A model generated the notes under the pieces. It was given only the letters and a program-made list of their open reading frames with translations. It did not search any database and was not told the origin of the DNA. This document shows, in pieces, positions 44,633 to 56,345 of a DNA stretch of 64,000 nt; the first letter of the stretch is position 1, and every line of letters begins with the position of its first letter. The stretch covers positions 1 through 64,000 of the forward strand of contig NZ_CAKAKO010000002.1 in assembly GCF_916700565.1 (NCBI RefSeq), read 5' to 3'. This stretch comes from Xenophilus sp. Marseille-Q4582. Lineage in GTDB: Bacteria; Pseudomonadota; Gammaproteobacteria; Burkholderiales; Burkholderiaceae_C. Made by a program: the position numbers and the translations under genes.

Positions 44633-47446
44633 TCACGCATCGAAGACGGCACTCCACAGGGCTTGCATGGGATCGCGCAGCGCCTGCACGCGCTCCACGG
44701 GCAGTTGCGTGGGCGTTTCGTCCAGCCGCGCGCGGTGCTGCAGGCGGCGCAGTTCGCGGTAGGCCTTGCCGGCGGCCGTGCCCACGCCCGGCGGCAGCAG
44801 CCCGGCTTCTTCGGCGCGGTGCATCAAGGTGATGTTGCCCAGGTTGGGCCGCAGGCCGGGATGCGTGGCCGAGGCCGACAGCACCAGGTACTGCACGGCG
44901 AACTCCGCGTCGATCATGCCGCCCGGGCTGTGCTTGAAGTCGAACAGGCCGGCCTTCACGGGATGGGCCGAGCGCATCTTCTCGCGCATGGCGATGATCT
45001 CGGCGCGCAGCGCCTCGCGGTCGCGCGCGGCGGTGATGACGGCTTCGCGCACGCCGTCGAAGCGCTCGCCCAGCTGCGGATCGCCCAGCACGAAGCGGGC
45101 GCGCGTCATGGCCTGGTGTTCCCAGGTCCAGGCGGTGTTGCTGCCGCGGCCCAGCTGGTACTTCTCGTAGGCCTCGAAGCTGGTGCACAGCAGGCCCGAA
45201 TTGCCGTTGGGACGCAACGCGGTGTCGATCTCGAACAGGTCGCCCTCGCGCGTCTTCACGGTGAGCCAGTTGATGAGCCGCCGCACATAAGCCGCGTACA
45301 CCTCGGCCGCACGCTCGTCGTCGTCCTCGTAGACGAAGACGATGTCCAGGTCGCTGCCGTAGCCCAGCTCCTTGCCGCCCAGCTTGCCGTAGCCGATGAC
45401 GGCGAACTGGGGTGTCTCGCGGTGGCGGTTGCGCACCAGCGGCCAGCACCAGCGCGCCGTGATGCGCAGCACGGTGTCGGCCAGCGCGCTCAGGTCGTCG
45501 GCCACCTGCTCCACCGTCAGGCGCCCGTCCACGTCGCGCGCCAGGGTGCGGAAGACCTCGGCATGGTGCGCGCGGCGCAGCAGGCTCATGAGCGCCTCTT
45601 CGTCCGCCTCGCCCGTGCTGCGCAGCGAGGCGTGGCGCGCCTCCAGCTCCTGCTCGAACTCGGCGGCGTCGAAACGGCCGGCCAGCATGTGCGGGCCCGC
45701 CAGTTCGTCGATCACCCCGGGGTGCTGCAGCAGGTAGCGCGCGGGCCATTTGGCCGCGGCCAGCAGCCGCAGCAGGCGCTCCTGCACCACGGGGCGCTCG
45801 ACCAGCAGCGCCAGGTAGCTTTCGCGGCGCAGCAGCGGCTCGATCCAGTCGGCCCAGCGCAGCGCGGCCTCCACCGGCCGCGGCTCGCCGCCCTCGTCGG
45901 TCTCGCGCAGCCACTGGCCGGTGCGCCGCACCAGCTGGCGCAGGCGCGCGCGGGTCTCGTCCTTCAGGGCCAGGATGCGCGGGTGCTCGCTCCAGGCCTG
46001 CATGCGCGTGGCGAAGACGGGCGGCAGCTCGGCCAGCAGTTCATGCAGGTCGATGGCCGGCAGGCCCCGGGGCCCGCCCTTGCAGCTGCCGCCGCTGCAG
46101 CGTTTCTCGTGCCCGCCCAGCAGCCGGTCGAACTCCTCGGCCACCAGTTCGCGGTGCGTGTCCAGCTCGGTCAGGAAGGGGCAGCAGTCGGCAAAGCCCA
46201 TCGTCTGCGCGATCCACAGCAGGTCCTCGTCGGCCACCGGCAGCATGTGGGTCTGCTGGTCGTCCAGGTACTGGATGCGGTGCTCCACCTGGCGCAGGAA
46301 GACATAGGCGCGCGCCAATGCATCGGCCGTCTCCTGCGGCATCAGGCCGGCGCGCGCCACGCGCTGCAGACCTTCCAGCGTGGGCCGCGTGCGCAGTTCG
46401 GGGAACTGGCCGCCGCGCACCACCTGCAGCAGCTGCACGATGAACTCGATCTCGCGGATGCCGCCGCGCGAGAGCTTGACGTCGTTGGCGCGCTCGGGCC
46501 GGCCCGCGCTGCGGCGCGCGGCCTGCTCGCGGATCTGCCGGTGCAGCACGCGCAGCGATTCGAAGACGTTGTAGTCCAGGTACTTGCGAAAGACGAAGGG
46601 CAGCACCACGCCGCGCAGCGCCTGGGCCGAACCGTCGCGGATGCACGCGGCGGGCGCGACCACGCGGCTCTTGAGCCAGGCGAAGCGCTCCCATTCGCGG
46701 CCCTGCACCTGCAGGTACTCCTCCAGCGCGTCGAGCGAGACCACGCTGGGGCCCGAGTTGCCGTTGGGCCGCAGCGCCAGGTCGACGCGGAACACGAAGC
46801 CGTGCTCCGTGGTGTCGCCCACCAGCGCATAGATGCGCTTGACGGCGCGCGCGAAGTATTCCTGGTTCGACAGCCGCCCGCGCCCTTCGGCATTGCCCGC
46901 CGTGTCGCCGTCCTGGTCGTAGACGTAGATCAGGTCGATGTCGCTGGAGACATTGAGCTCGCGCGCGCCCAGCTTGCCCATGCCCACCACCCACAGCTGG
47001 GCGCGTTTCCCTTCGGGCGTGAGGGGCATGCCGTGCGCAGCGTCCAGCTCGGCGAAGGCCACGGTGCAGGCGGTGTCGAGCGCGAATTCGGCCAGTTGCG
47101 TGACGGCCGCGGTCACCACGGGCAGCTCGCAGCGCTCGTCGCAATCGAGCACCACCAGCCGCTCCAGGACCAGCTGGCGCACGATGCGCAGCGCGTCGCC
47201 CGGTACGCACCCCCGTGCCTGCAGCGCGGCATAGGCCGCCGTCATGTGCGCGCGCAGCGGGGCGCCGGCCGGCAGCAAGGGCAGTTCCTGCGCGTAGCGG
47301 CGGCGCAGGCGTTGCACGAAGCGCGAGTAAGCAGATGAAAGCACGATCGATGGGTCGGGGCGATGGGGCCGGGAGGGCGAACGGGCGGACGCCGGCGCAT
47401 CCAGGGACACGCCGCCGGCGGAACCCGGCCCCAGGCCGGCAGTCAT
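44633..47446 (-). CDS. glnE: Glutamine synthetase adenylyltransferase/adenylyl-removing enzyme
   Basis: Bifunctional nucleotidyltransferase that adds and removes AMP on glutamine synthetase in response to PII. Two nucleotidyltransferase domains are visible: the first (deadenylylating) with GKLGARELNVSSDIDLIYVYD, the second (adenylylating) with GKLGGKELGYGSDLDIVFVYED. Length about 937 aa from ATG 47446, or 903 aa from GTG 47344; the extra N-terminus is Pro/Ser-rich and probably disordered. Ends 44 bp before rlpA on the same strand and is divergent from yhdP. Confidence 0.93.
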   Translation of the reverse strand: MTAGLGPGSAGGVSLDAPASARSPSRPHRPDPSIVLSSAYSRFVQRLRRRYAQELPLLPAGAPLRAHMTAAYAALQARGCVPGDALRIVRQLVLERLVVLDCDERCELPVVTAAVTQLAEFALDTACTVAFAELDAAHGMPLTPEGKRAQLWVVGMGKLGARELNVSSDIDLIYVYDQDGDTAGNAEGRGRLSNQEYFARAVKRIYALVGDTTEHGFVFRVDLALRPNGNSGPSVVSLDALEEYLQVQGREWERFAWLKSRVVAPAACIRDGSAQALRGVVLPFVFRKYLDYNVFESLRVLHRQIREQAARRSAGRPERANDVKLSRGGIREIEFIVQLLQVVRGGQFPELRTRPTLEGLQRVARAGLMPQETADALARAYVFLRQVEHRIQYLDDQQTHMLPVADEDLLWIAQTMGFADCCPFLTELDTHRELVAEEFDRLLGGHEKRCSGGSCKGGPRGLPAIDLHELLAELPPVFATRMQAWSEHPRILALKDETRARLRQLVRRTGQWLRETDEGGEPRPVEAALRWADWIEPLLRRESYLALLVERPVVQERLLRLLAAAKWPARYLLQHPGVIDELAGPHMLAGRFDAAEFEQELEARHASLRSTGEADEEALMSLLRRAHHAEVFRTLARDVDGRLTVEQVADDLSALADTVLRITARWCWPLVRNRHRETPQFAVIGYGKLGGKELGYGSDLDIVFVYEDDDERAAEVYAAYVRRLINWLTVKTREGDLFEIDTALRPNGNSGLLCTSFEAYEKYQLGRGSNTAWTWEHQAMTRARFVLGDPQLGERFDGVREAVITAARDREALRAEIIAMREKMRSAHPVKAGLFDFKHSPGGMIDAEFAVQYLVLSASATHPGLRPNLGNITLMHRAEEAGLLPPGVGTAAGKAYRELRRLQHRARLDETPTQLPVERVQALRDPMQALWSAVFDA

Positions 47447-47471
47447 AATTTCCGACACCGCGCGATCCCTC

Positions 47472-50400
47472 ATGAATGTCTCGACGCCCATTCCTTCACG
47501 ACTGCTCAGATCGACGGCTGTGATGGCGCGCTGGCTGCTGGGGCTGCTGGGTGCGGCCTGGCTGCTGTTCGCCATCCTGGTCATGGTCCTGCACGGCTGG
47601 ATTGTGCCGCGAATCGGCGACTGGCGCGGCACCCTGGAAACGCAGGCCAGCCGGGCCGTGGGGGCGCCGGTGCGCATCGGCGCGATCACGGCCGAATCGA
47701 ACGGCCTGTTCCCCACCATCGAGCTGCAGGACGTGGCGCTGCAGGACGCCGCGCAGCGCGACGCGCTGCGGCTGGCGCGCGTGGTGGTCAGCGTGTCGCC
47801 GCGCTCGCTGTGGCGCCTGGGCTTCGAGCAGCTGTACGTGGAGCGCGCCGAGGTGGACATGCGCCTGTCGCGCGAGGGCCGCCTGCACGTGGCGGGGCTG
47901 GACCTGTCGCGCGACGCCGGCAGCGCGCGCAGCGGCAACGACTTCGCCGACTGGTTCTTCGCGCAGCGCGAGCTGGTGGTGGCGCAGGCCCGCGTGCGCT
48001 GGACGGACGAGACGCGCGGCGCGCCGCCGCTGCAGCTGTCGGACGTGCGCTTCGTGGCCCGCAACGGCGGGCGGCGCCACCAGATGCGGCTGGACGCCAC
48101 GCCCCCCGAAGGCTGGGGCGAGCGCTTCACGCTCATCGCGCAGCTGCGCCAGCCGCTGCTGTCCACGCGCAGCGGGGAGTGGCAGCGCTGGCAGGGGCAG
48201 ATCCACGCGATGCTGCCGCACATCGACGTCTCGCGCCTGGGCCAGTACGTGACGCTGGACGCGCGCATCCGCGAAGGCAACGGCGCCCTGCGCGCCTGGA
48301 TCGACGTGGCCCAGGGCCAGCCCGTGGGCGGCGTGGTGGACCTGGCCCTGCCGCGCGTGAACGCCGTGCTGGGCCCCCGGCTGCAGCCGCTGGTGCTGCG
48401 CGATGTGACCGGGCGCGTATCGGCCCACCATTCGCCGGTCTTCTTCGAGTTCGCCACCGAAGGCCTGCAGTTCACCACCGGCGCCGGCGAGCGCTGGCCC
48501 GGCGGCAACCTGTGGTTCCGCCACGAGCCCGCGCAGGACAGGCTGCCCGAGACCGGCGCGCTGCGCGCCGACCGGCTGGACCTGGGCGCGCTGGCGCTGA
48601 TCGCCGACCGGCTGCCACTGGGCGATGCGGTGCGCAAGCTCCTGGCCAGCCGCGCGCCGCAAGGGCTGGTCGAGCAGATCGAACTGGGCTGGCAGGGCCC
48701 GGCCGATGCGCCCACGCGCTACCACGCCAAGGGCCGCGTGGCCGGGATCGCGGTGGCGGGCGACGCCGCCGGCACGCCGCCGCCGGGCCGCACCCGCCCG
48801 CCCATCGGCACCCCCGGCGTGCGCGGCCTGTCGGCCGATTTCGAACTGGACCAGGCCGGCGGCCATGCGCAGCTGCGCATCGACCAGGGCGCGCTCGAAT
48901 TCCCCGGCGTATTCGAGGATCCGGTCCTGCCCCTGGACAGCGCCACCGCCCGCGCGCAGTGGAAGACGAACGGCGCGCACATCGAGCTCACCGTGCCCGA
49001 GCTGCGCTTTGCCAATGCCGACGCCGAAGGCACGGCGCGCGCCAGCTGGCGCACGGCCGACCCCGCCCAGTCCCGCAGCGGCTCGCGCTTTCCGGGCGTG
49101 CTGGACCTGCAGGGCGCGCTCACGCGGGCCCAGGGCACGCGCGTGTGGCGCTACCTGCCGCTGGAGATCCCGAAGGACACGCGCGACTACGTGCGCGATG
49201 CCGTGCGCCAGGGCACTGCCACTGGGGTGGACTTCCGCGTGCGCGGCGACCTCTGGGACATGCCCTTCAACGATCCGAAGCAGGGCGAGTTCCGCATCGC
49301 GGCCAAGGTGCAGGGCGTGCAGTTCGCCTACGTGCCCCCGCTGGCGCCCGCCGCGGCCGCGCGTGCGGCGGCCGGCGATGTGCGCACCCTGCCCTGGCCG
49401 GCCCTGGCCGGCCTGTCGGGCGAGCTGGTCTTCGAGCGCTCCGGCATGCAGGTGCGCGGGGCACAAGGGCACCTGGCCGGCGCGCCGCACATGGAGGTGT
49501 TCCAGGGCACCGCCCGCATCGCCGACATGGCGCATGACGACGCGCTGCTGGAGGTGGACGCCCAGATGCGCGGCCCGCTGGCCGAACTGACGCGCCTGGG
49601 CGCACCGCTGCTGCGCGACCTGCCCGAGGCCCAGGCCTTCGCCAGCGGGGTGCAGGGCCAGGGCAGCGCCGACTACCGCCTGCAGCTGCAACTGCCGCTG
49701 GCGCATGCCGAGCGCGTGAAAGTGCAGGCGCAGGTGGCGCTGGCCGGCAACGAACTGCGCCTGGCCCCCGGCACGCCAGCCTTCACGCGGGTGCAGGGGC
49801 CGCTGCGCTTCACCGAAAGCGGCTTCTCGCTGCCCGGGCTGCAGGCCCAGCTGGCCGGCGGGCCGGTGCAGGTGCAGGGCCAGGGCCGCTGGGACGGCGA
49901 ACAGCCCGAGATCGCGCTGCAGGCGCAGGGCCGCCTGACAGGCGAGGGCCTGCGCGGGATCCGCGAATGGCCCTGGCTCACCGGCCTGGCACGGCACATC
50001 GAGGGCGGCACGCCCTACACGGCGCAGGTGGGCTGGCAGGACGGCCTGGCCAGCTTCGAGCTGCACAGCGACCTGCAGGGCCTGGGCCTGCCCTGGCCCG
50101 TGCCGCTGAACAAGGCCGCGGCCGACCGGCTGCCGCTGCACGTGACGCAGAAGGTGACGCAGCGCCAGCCCGACGGCCGGCCACTGCGCGAACGCTTCGA
50201 GCTGCGGCTGGGCGACCTCGCCTCGGCCGAGTACATCAGCGACGTGAGCAGCGGCACGGCCCAGCTGCAGCAGGGCGCCGTGCGCCTGGGCCCCGAGGCG
50301 GTGCAGGCCGCGAGCCTGCCCGACAGCGGCACGCTGGCCGTGGTCGCGCTGCCGCGCGTGGACGTGGACGCCTGGCGCCGCATGGTGGGCGGCGCGGCGC

Positions 50401-51712
50401 CCGACGGCGGCGACGCCGCGGCGCAGGGCGCGCTCAGCGGCCAGGGCGCCGGCTACCACCCATGGATGCCCTCGCACTTCGGCCTGCGCACCGACGAGCT
50501 GGTGGTGGCCGGCCGCACGCTGCGGCACGTGGTGGTGGGCGGCTCGCGCGAAGGGCCGCTGTGGCACGCCAACATCGACGCGCGCGAGCTCAGCGGCTAT
50601 GTGGAATACAGCGTGCGCCAGTCGGGCCGGCTGCATGCGCGGCTGGCGCGGCTGAAGATCGAGGCCAGCGCGGCCGACCAGGTGGAATCGCTGCTCGACG
50701 AGCAACCCGAGAACCTGCCGGCGCTGGACGTGGTGGTGGACGACCTGGAACTGATGGGCCGCCACCTGGGCAGGCTGGAGATCGAGGCGGTGAACCAGGG
50801 CGGTGCGCCGCGCGAATGGCGGCTCAACCGCCTGAGCCTGAGCACGCCCGAAGCGCAGTTCCGCGCGCAGGGCAAGTGGTCGGCGCCCGCGGGCGCGGGT
50901 GCGAGTGCGGCGCCGCGCCAGACGGCGCTGGACTTCCAGCTCGGGATCCGCGACGCGGGCGCGCTGCTCGCGCGCTTCGGCATGCGCGACGTGCTGGCGC
51001 GCGGCCAGGGCACACTGGCCGGGCAGGTGCAGTGGCGCGGCTCGCCCTTCGCCATCGACCACCCCAGCCTGGCAGGCCAGCTGCACCTGGACGTGGGCTC
51101 CGGCCAGTTCCTCAAGGCCGAGCCCGGCATCGCCAAGCTGCTGGGCGTGCTCAACCTGCAGGCGCTGCCGCGGCGCTTCACGCTCGATTTCCGCGACATC
51201 TTCAGCGCCGGCTTCGCCTTCGACTTCATCCGCGGCGATGCGCGCATCGCGTCCGGCGTGGCCAGCACCAACAACCTGCAGATGAAGGGCGTGAACGCGG
51301 CGGTGCTGATGGAAGGCTCGGCCGACATCGCGCACGAGACGCAGAAGCTGCGCGTGGTGGTGGTGCCCGAGATCAACGCCGGCACGGCGGCGCTGGTGGC
51401 CACGGCCATCAACCCGGCGATCGGCATCGGCGCCTTCCTCGCGCAGGCGGTGCTGAGCCGGCCGCTGGTGGCGGCGACCACGCGCGAATTCGAGATCGAC
51501 GGCACCTGGGCCGAGCCGCGCGTGACGCAGGTGCCGCGGCGCAGCGGCACGGCGGCCTCGGCCGAGCCTGCAGCCGCACCCGCCCCGCTGCCGCGGCTGC
51601 TGCCCGACCTGCCGGCGCTGCCCTCCTTCCACCTGCCGTCGCTGCCCACCCTGCCCGGGACGGGCGAGCGAGCCCCAGGCCGCGGCGATGGCGCCCCTTC
51701 GGAGAACCCGCC

Positions 51713-51716
<4 letters not shown>
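47472..51716 (+). CDS. yhdP: YhdP-family protein (giant AsmA-like lipid-transport protein)
   Basis: A 1414-aa inner-membrane protein with one N-terminal helix (about 20-45) and a very long periplasmic body of AsmA-like beta repeats (DUF3971), ending in an AsmA-type C-terminal domain around 1200-1360 (FDFIRGDARIASGVASTNNLQMKGVNAAVLMEGSADIAHE). Known members form a bridge moving phospholipids to the outer membrane. It ends by overlapping the amidase gene as ATGA. ATG 47472; the 25-bp gap to glnE is short for two promoters, which is why the glnE start is doubted. Confidence 0.9.
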
Positions 51717-52534
<818 letters not shown>

Positions 52535-52535
52535 A

Positions 52536-52652
52536 ACACCCCCCAGGCGGCTTCGCCGCTCCCCCCTCTGCTGCGCGAGGGGGGCGCACCCAGAGGCCTG
52601 GCAGAGCCAGTTCCTCGGGTGCCCTGAGGAATTCGCTGCGCTCGTCGACCGG
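52536..52652 (+). repeat. Dispersed intergenic repeat, copy 2
   Basis: Begins CCCCCCAGGCGGCTTCGCCGC, continues with CCCAGAGGCCTGGC and AGCCAGTTCCTCGGG, and ends TTCGCTGCGCTCGTCGACCGG. Shares its core (about 52584-52645) with 41755-41813 and its start with 27137-27160. The CCCCCC and GGGGGG arms can form a hairpin after the amidase gene. Confidence 0.75.
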
Positions 52653-52670
52653 CACGGCAGAGGCCCGCCC

Positions 52671-54779
52671 ATGAGCGCCGCGCTGCCCCTGCCCACCGGG
52701 CCCGAGCCGGCCCCGCCCGCGCCCCCGGCGCCGGCCGCGCCGGAGCGGCCGGTCGCGCCCTGGCTGCGCGCGTGGCGCACCGTGCGTTCGCTGTGGCGGC
52801 GCTGGTTCCTGTGGCTGCTGCTGGCGGGGCTGGTGATGGGCCTGCTGGTCACGGTGGTCTGGCTCGCGGGCCGACACGAGGTGGAGCAGGTGCAAAGCCG
52901 GCTGGAGCGCGACACCGAGCTGGCGGTGATCGACCTGCGCGCGAGCCTGGCGCGCAGCCTGCAGAGCCTGCAGGCGCTGCAGGCCAGCCGCGCCGACGCC
53001 GAACGCTGGCAGCAGGAAGCCGAAGCCCTGCTGCACCAGCAGCGCCAATGGCTGCGCCTGGAATGGCGCGACGCCACGCTGCGCACCCTGGCCACCGCCG
53101 ACACGCCCTACCGCCCTTCGCCCTTCAGCCCGGCGCGCCGCGAAGGCCTGCAGGCCGAGGTCGAGCAGGCTTGCCTGCAGGCGCTCGCGCAGCGCAGCGG
53201 CGCCTATTCGCCCAGCCACTACCTGCCGCTGCCCGACGCCTCGGGCGGGCTGGAAGTGATGGAAGCCTGCGTGCCCATGCCGGACGGCGGCTACATGGTG
53301 GCCACCTACGGCCTGCGCGCGCTGCTGACCGAGGTGATCCCGGCCGACATGACACGCGGCCAGGAGGTCTCGCTCAACGAACTCGACGGCACGCGGCTGG
53401 TCAGCATCGGCACGGCGCGCCGCGCCGGCAACCGCGTGTTCAGCGCGCAGCAGACGCTGGAGCTGCCCGGCGCCAGCTTCGTGCTGCGCGTGAACGGCTG
53501 GCGCCAGGCGCCCGACCTCTTTCCCAACCTGCTCACGGCGCTGGTCACCGCCATGTCCATCGCGCTGGTGTCGGTGCTGGTGCTGCTGGCGCGCGACACG
53601 CGCCGGCGCCTGCGCGCCGAGCACGAGCTGTCGGACGCGCTGGCCTTCCGCAAGGCGATGGAGAACTCGCTCATCACGGGCCTGCGCGCACGCGACCTGC
53701 ACGGGCGCATCACCTACGTGAACCCCGCCTTCTGCGCCATGGTGGGCTTCACGCCCGAGGAACTCATCGGCACCAGCGACGTGGACGTGCCCTACTGGCC
53801 TTCGGAGCTCAAGAACGAATACCGCGCGCGCCAGTGGCAGCGGCAGGCCAGCGGCGTGACGGCGCAGGAGGGCTTTGAGTCCATCTTCCAGCGCAAGGAC
53901 GGTACGCGCTTCCCGGTGCAGATCTTCGAGGCGCCGCTGGTCAATGCGCAGCGCGTGCAGACCGGCTGGATGAGCGCCTTCATCGACCTCAGCGAGCAGC
54001 GCCGCATCGAGGAGATCTCGCGCGCCAGCCTGGAACGCCTGCAGGCCAGCGCGCGCCTGGCCACGGTGGGCGAGATGGCTTCGCTGATGAGCCACGAGCT
54101 CACGCAGCCGCTGGCCGCCATCGCCAGCTACGCCAGCGGTTCGCTCAACCTGCTGGGCTCGGCCGCCGCCGCGCCCGGCACCGCGCAGCAGGACCTGATG
54201 CTGGCCGTGCGCCGCATCGCCGAGCAGGCCGAGCGCGCGGGCCAGGTGATCCGCAGCGTGCACGACTTCGTGCGCCGGCGCGACCGCGCGCGCGAACCCG
54301 TGGCGCCGCAGGCCCTGTTCGAGGCCGTGATGCCGCTGGCGCGCCTGCAGGCGCGCAAGATCGGCGCGCAGATCGTGGTGCAGGCCGACGCGCGCCTGCC
54401 CCCCGTGCAATGCGACCGCACGCTGGTCGAGCAGGTGCTGCTCAACCTGATGCGCAACGGCATGCAGGCCATGGACCGGCCCGAGCTGCGCGAACGCGTG
54501 CTGACCCTGCGCGCCGAGCGCGTGCAGCACCCCTCGCACGGCGAGGCCGGCAGCGGCGCGCGTCACTGGGTGGAGTTCAGCGTCAGCGACCTGGGCGCAG
54601 GCATTGCGCCCGACGTGCAGGCACGCCTTTTCACGCCCTTCTTCACCACGCGCCCCGACGGCATGGGCCTGGGCCTGAGCCTGTGCCGCACGGTGGTCGA
54701 GCAGCACGGCGGCGCGCTGGTCCACATGCCCAACGCGCCGCGCGGCACCACCTTCCGCTTCACACTCCCTGCCGCATGA
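52671..54779 (+). CDS. PAS-domain sensor histidine kinase (DctS/FixL-like)
   Basis: A 702-aa membrane kinase. N-terminal Pro/Ala-rich tail, helix at about 44-66, a large periplasmic sensor (67-287), a second helix near 288-308, a PAS domain (about 325-445; NPAFCAMVGFTPEELIG), and a kinase core with H475 in MSHELTQPLAAIASYASG and GMGLGLSLCRTVVEQHGG. The layout is like DctS, which senses C4-dicarboxylates and pairs with a LuxR-type regulator as here; that ligand is inference. ATG 52671. Followed by its regulator after 36 bp. Confidence 0.9.
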   Translation: MSAALPLPTGPEPAPPAPPAPAAPERPVAPWLRAWRTVRSLWRRWFLWLLLAGLVMGLLVTVVWLAGRHEVEQVQSRLERDTELAVIDLRASLARSLQSLQALQASRADAERWQQEAEALLHQQRQWLRLEWRDATLRTLATADTPYRPSPFSPARREGLQAEVEQACLQALAQRSGAYSPSHYLPLPDASGGLEVMEACVPMPDGGYMVATYGLRALLTEVIPADMTRGQEVSLNELDGTRLVSIGTARRAGNRVFSAQQTLELPGASFVLRVNGWRQAPDLFPNLLTALVTAMSIALVSVLVLLARDTRRRLRAEHELSDALAFRKAMENSLITGLRARDLHGRITYVNPAFCAMVGFTPEELIGTSDVDVPYWPSELKNEYRARQWQRQASGVTAQEGFESIFQRKDGTRFPVQIFEAPLVNAQRVQTGWMSAFIDLSEQRRIEEISRASLERLQASARLATVGEMASLMSHELTQPLAAIASYASGSLNLLGSAAAAPGTAQQDLMLAVRRIAEQAERAGQVIRSVHDFVRRRDRAREPVAPQALFEAVMPLARLQARKIGAQIVVQADARLPPVQCDRTLVEQVLLNLMRNGMQAMDRPELRERVLTLRAERVQHPSHGEAGSGARHWVEFSVSDLGAGIAPDVQARLFTPFFTTRPDGMGLGLSLCRTVVEQHGGALVHMPNAPRGTTFRFTLPAA

Positions 54780-54815
54780 GGACCTCGATGTTCCTGCGCG
54801 CCTTGTCCTCACACC

Positions 54816-55448
54816 ATGCAACCGCCCATTGACGCCCTGATCTTCCTTGTCGACGACGACGCCAGCGTGCGCGAGGCGCTGGCCTGGCTGCTGCGCTCGC
54901 GCCGCCTGCCCAGCGAGAACTACGACGGCGCCGAAGCCTTCTGGCACCGGCTGGCCATGCTCACGCCGGCCGAGCAGGACCTGCCACGCTGCCTGCTGCT
55001 GGACGTGCGCATGCCCGGCACCAGCGGCATCGAACTGTTCGACCGCCTGAGCGCCCACGACCGGCAGGCGGAAATGCCCGTGATCTTCCTGACCGGCCAC
55101 GCCGACGTGCCGACGGCCGTGGACCTGGTCAAGCGCGGCGCCTTCGATTTCTGCGAGAAGCCTTCATCGGACAACGCGCTGGTGGACCGCATCGAGCGCG
55201 CGCTCGCGCAGTCGCAGGCCGCCATCGCGCAGCGGCAGGCGCGTGCGCATGTCACGGGCCTGGTGGCCGAACTGAGCGAGCGCGAGCGCGAGGTGATGCG
55301 CTGCGTGGTGGAAGGCCTGCCCAACAAGCTGATCGCCGAGCAGCTCAACATCAGCGTGCGCACGGTGGAAGTGCATCGCGCCAAGGTCTTCGACAAGATG
55401 GCCGTGAAGTCGGCGGTGGAGCTGGCGAACCTGCTGCGCGGCGGGTGA
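54816..55448 (+). CDS. LuxR/FixJ-family response regulator
   Basis: A 210-aa regulator. Receiver domain with D13-D14-D15 pocket residues, D63 as phospho-acceptor in LLDVRMPGTSG, and K in CEKPSSDN; C-terminal LuxR helix-turn-helix (about 150-205: LSEREREVMRCVVEGLPNKLIAEQLNISVRTVEVHRAKV). Resembles DctR/FixJ. Paired with the kinase upstream. ATG 54816; converges with an OmpA-type gene. Confidence 0.92.
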   Translation: MQPPIDALIFLVDDDASVREALAWLLRSRRLPSENYDGAEAFWHRLAMLTPAEQDLPRCLLLDVRMPGTSGIELFDRLSAHDRQAEMPVIFLTGHADVPTAVDLVKRGAFDFCEKPSSDNALVDRIERALAQSQAAIAQRQARAHVTGLVAELSEREREVMRCVVEGLPNKLIAEQLNISVRTVEVHRAKVFDKMAVKSAVELANLLRGG

Positions 55449-55587
55449 GACGCGGCGTTCGGAGTGCGGCGGCTGGAGCGCGGCGCCGCTCTGTCGCCGA
55501 CACCCAGGGCGCCTGCGCGGTGGCCGGCGCCCGTGTCGGGGCACCGCGGGCGGCTGGGCCGCGCGGCCGCCGGCCGGCGGCGCTCGC

Positions 55588-56175
55588 TCAGTCCCGGTCG
55601 CGCACGAAGATCTCGATGCGGCGGTTCTGCGCGCGGCCCGCGGCGGTGTCGTTGTCGGCCACGGGTTCGCTCGAGCCGCGGCCTTCGGTGCGCACGGCAT
55701 CCGCGCCCACGCCGCGCGAGAACAGGTAGCTGCGCGCGTTGTTGGCGCGGGCCTGCGACAGCCGCTCGTTGAGCGGCTCGCTGCCGGTGGCATCGGTGTG
55801 GCCCACGATCAGGATGCGGGCGCGCGGCGCGCTGTGCAGGGCCTGCGCCACCTTGTCCAGCACCGCGGCCATGTCGCGCTTGATGATCGCCCGGCCGGCG
55901 TCGAAGGAACGGTCGCCCGGCAGCACGACATGGAGCTGGTGGTCGGCCGTCTGCTCGATGCCCACACCCAGGCCCTGGGTGGCGGCCTCCAGCGCGGACT
56001 TCAGCGCGGCGAGGCGCGCCGTCCAGGCGTTCGCGTCCGCAGCCGGCGCGGCCTGCGGCGCGGATGCGGACGCGGGCGCAGGCGCCGGGGACGGCGCGGG
56101 CTCGGGGCTGGCACAGCCGGCCAGCACCACCATGCAGGCTGCAGCGGCAGCCAGCAGCTTCGATCGGTTCGACAT
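55588..56175 (-). CDS. OmpA-family peptidoglycan-binding lipoprotein
   Basis: A 195-aa lipoprotein: lipobox VVLAGC, Pro/Ala-rich linker (about 22-48), then an OmpA-like domain that binds peptidoglycan, with the diagnostic HTDATGSEPLNERLSQARANNARSYL and NRRIEIFV and the family's GRGSSEPVADND loop. Pal-like, but Pal itself is normally next to tolB, which is not here. ATG 56175; preceded by a good GAAAGAGCG-like site. Second OmpA-type gene lies 170 bp upstream on the same strand behind its own terminator. Confidence 0.9.
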   Translation of the reverse strand: MSNRSKLLAAAAACMVVLAGCASPEPAPSPAPAPASASAPQAAPAADANAWTARLAALKSALEAATQGLGVGIEQTADHQLHVVLPGDRSFDAGRAIIKRDMAAVLDKVAQALHSAPRARILIVGHTDATGSEPLNERLSQARANNARSYLFSRGVGADAVRTEGRGSSEPVADNDTAAGRAQNRRIEIFVRDRD

Positions 56176-56259
56176 CGCTCTTTCCTCGTGGGGGTCTTCT
56201 GGACGAAGGGGCGCGCGCTTCACAGCGGTCGCGCGCGGCCGGGCATTCTGCAACGAAGA

Positions 56260-56302
56260 AGGGCCGGCCGCGTGCCTCCGAAGAGGCCGTGCGGCCGGCC
56301 CT
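56260..56302 (-). terminator. GC hairpin after the second OmpA-type gene
   Basis: AGGGCCGGCCGC (56260-56271) pairs with GCGGCCGGCCCT (56291-56302), a 12-bp stem with a 19-nt loop; on the minus strand the tail is TTCTTCGTTG, weakly T-rich. It lies between the two OmpA-type genes. Confidence 0.6.
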
Positions 56303-56345
56303 GCACCCGCACACGGCGGGTAAGGCGCGTGAGCGAAAGTCGCGA

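Noticed and set aside
47496-51632. A 1378-codon open frame antisense to yhdP
   Set aside because: It mirrors the codon phase of yhdP (high-GC third positions) and has no recognisable domain; its composition is Arg/Ala/Gly-rich as in shadow frames.
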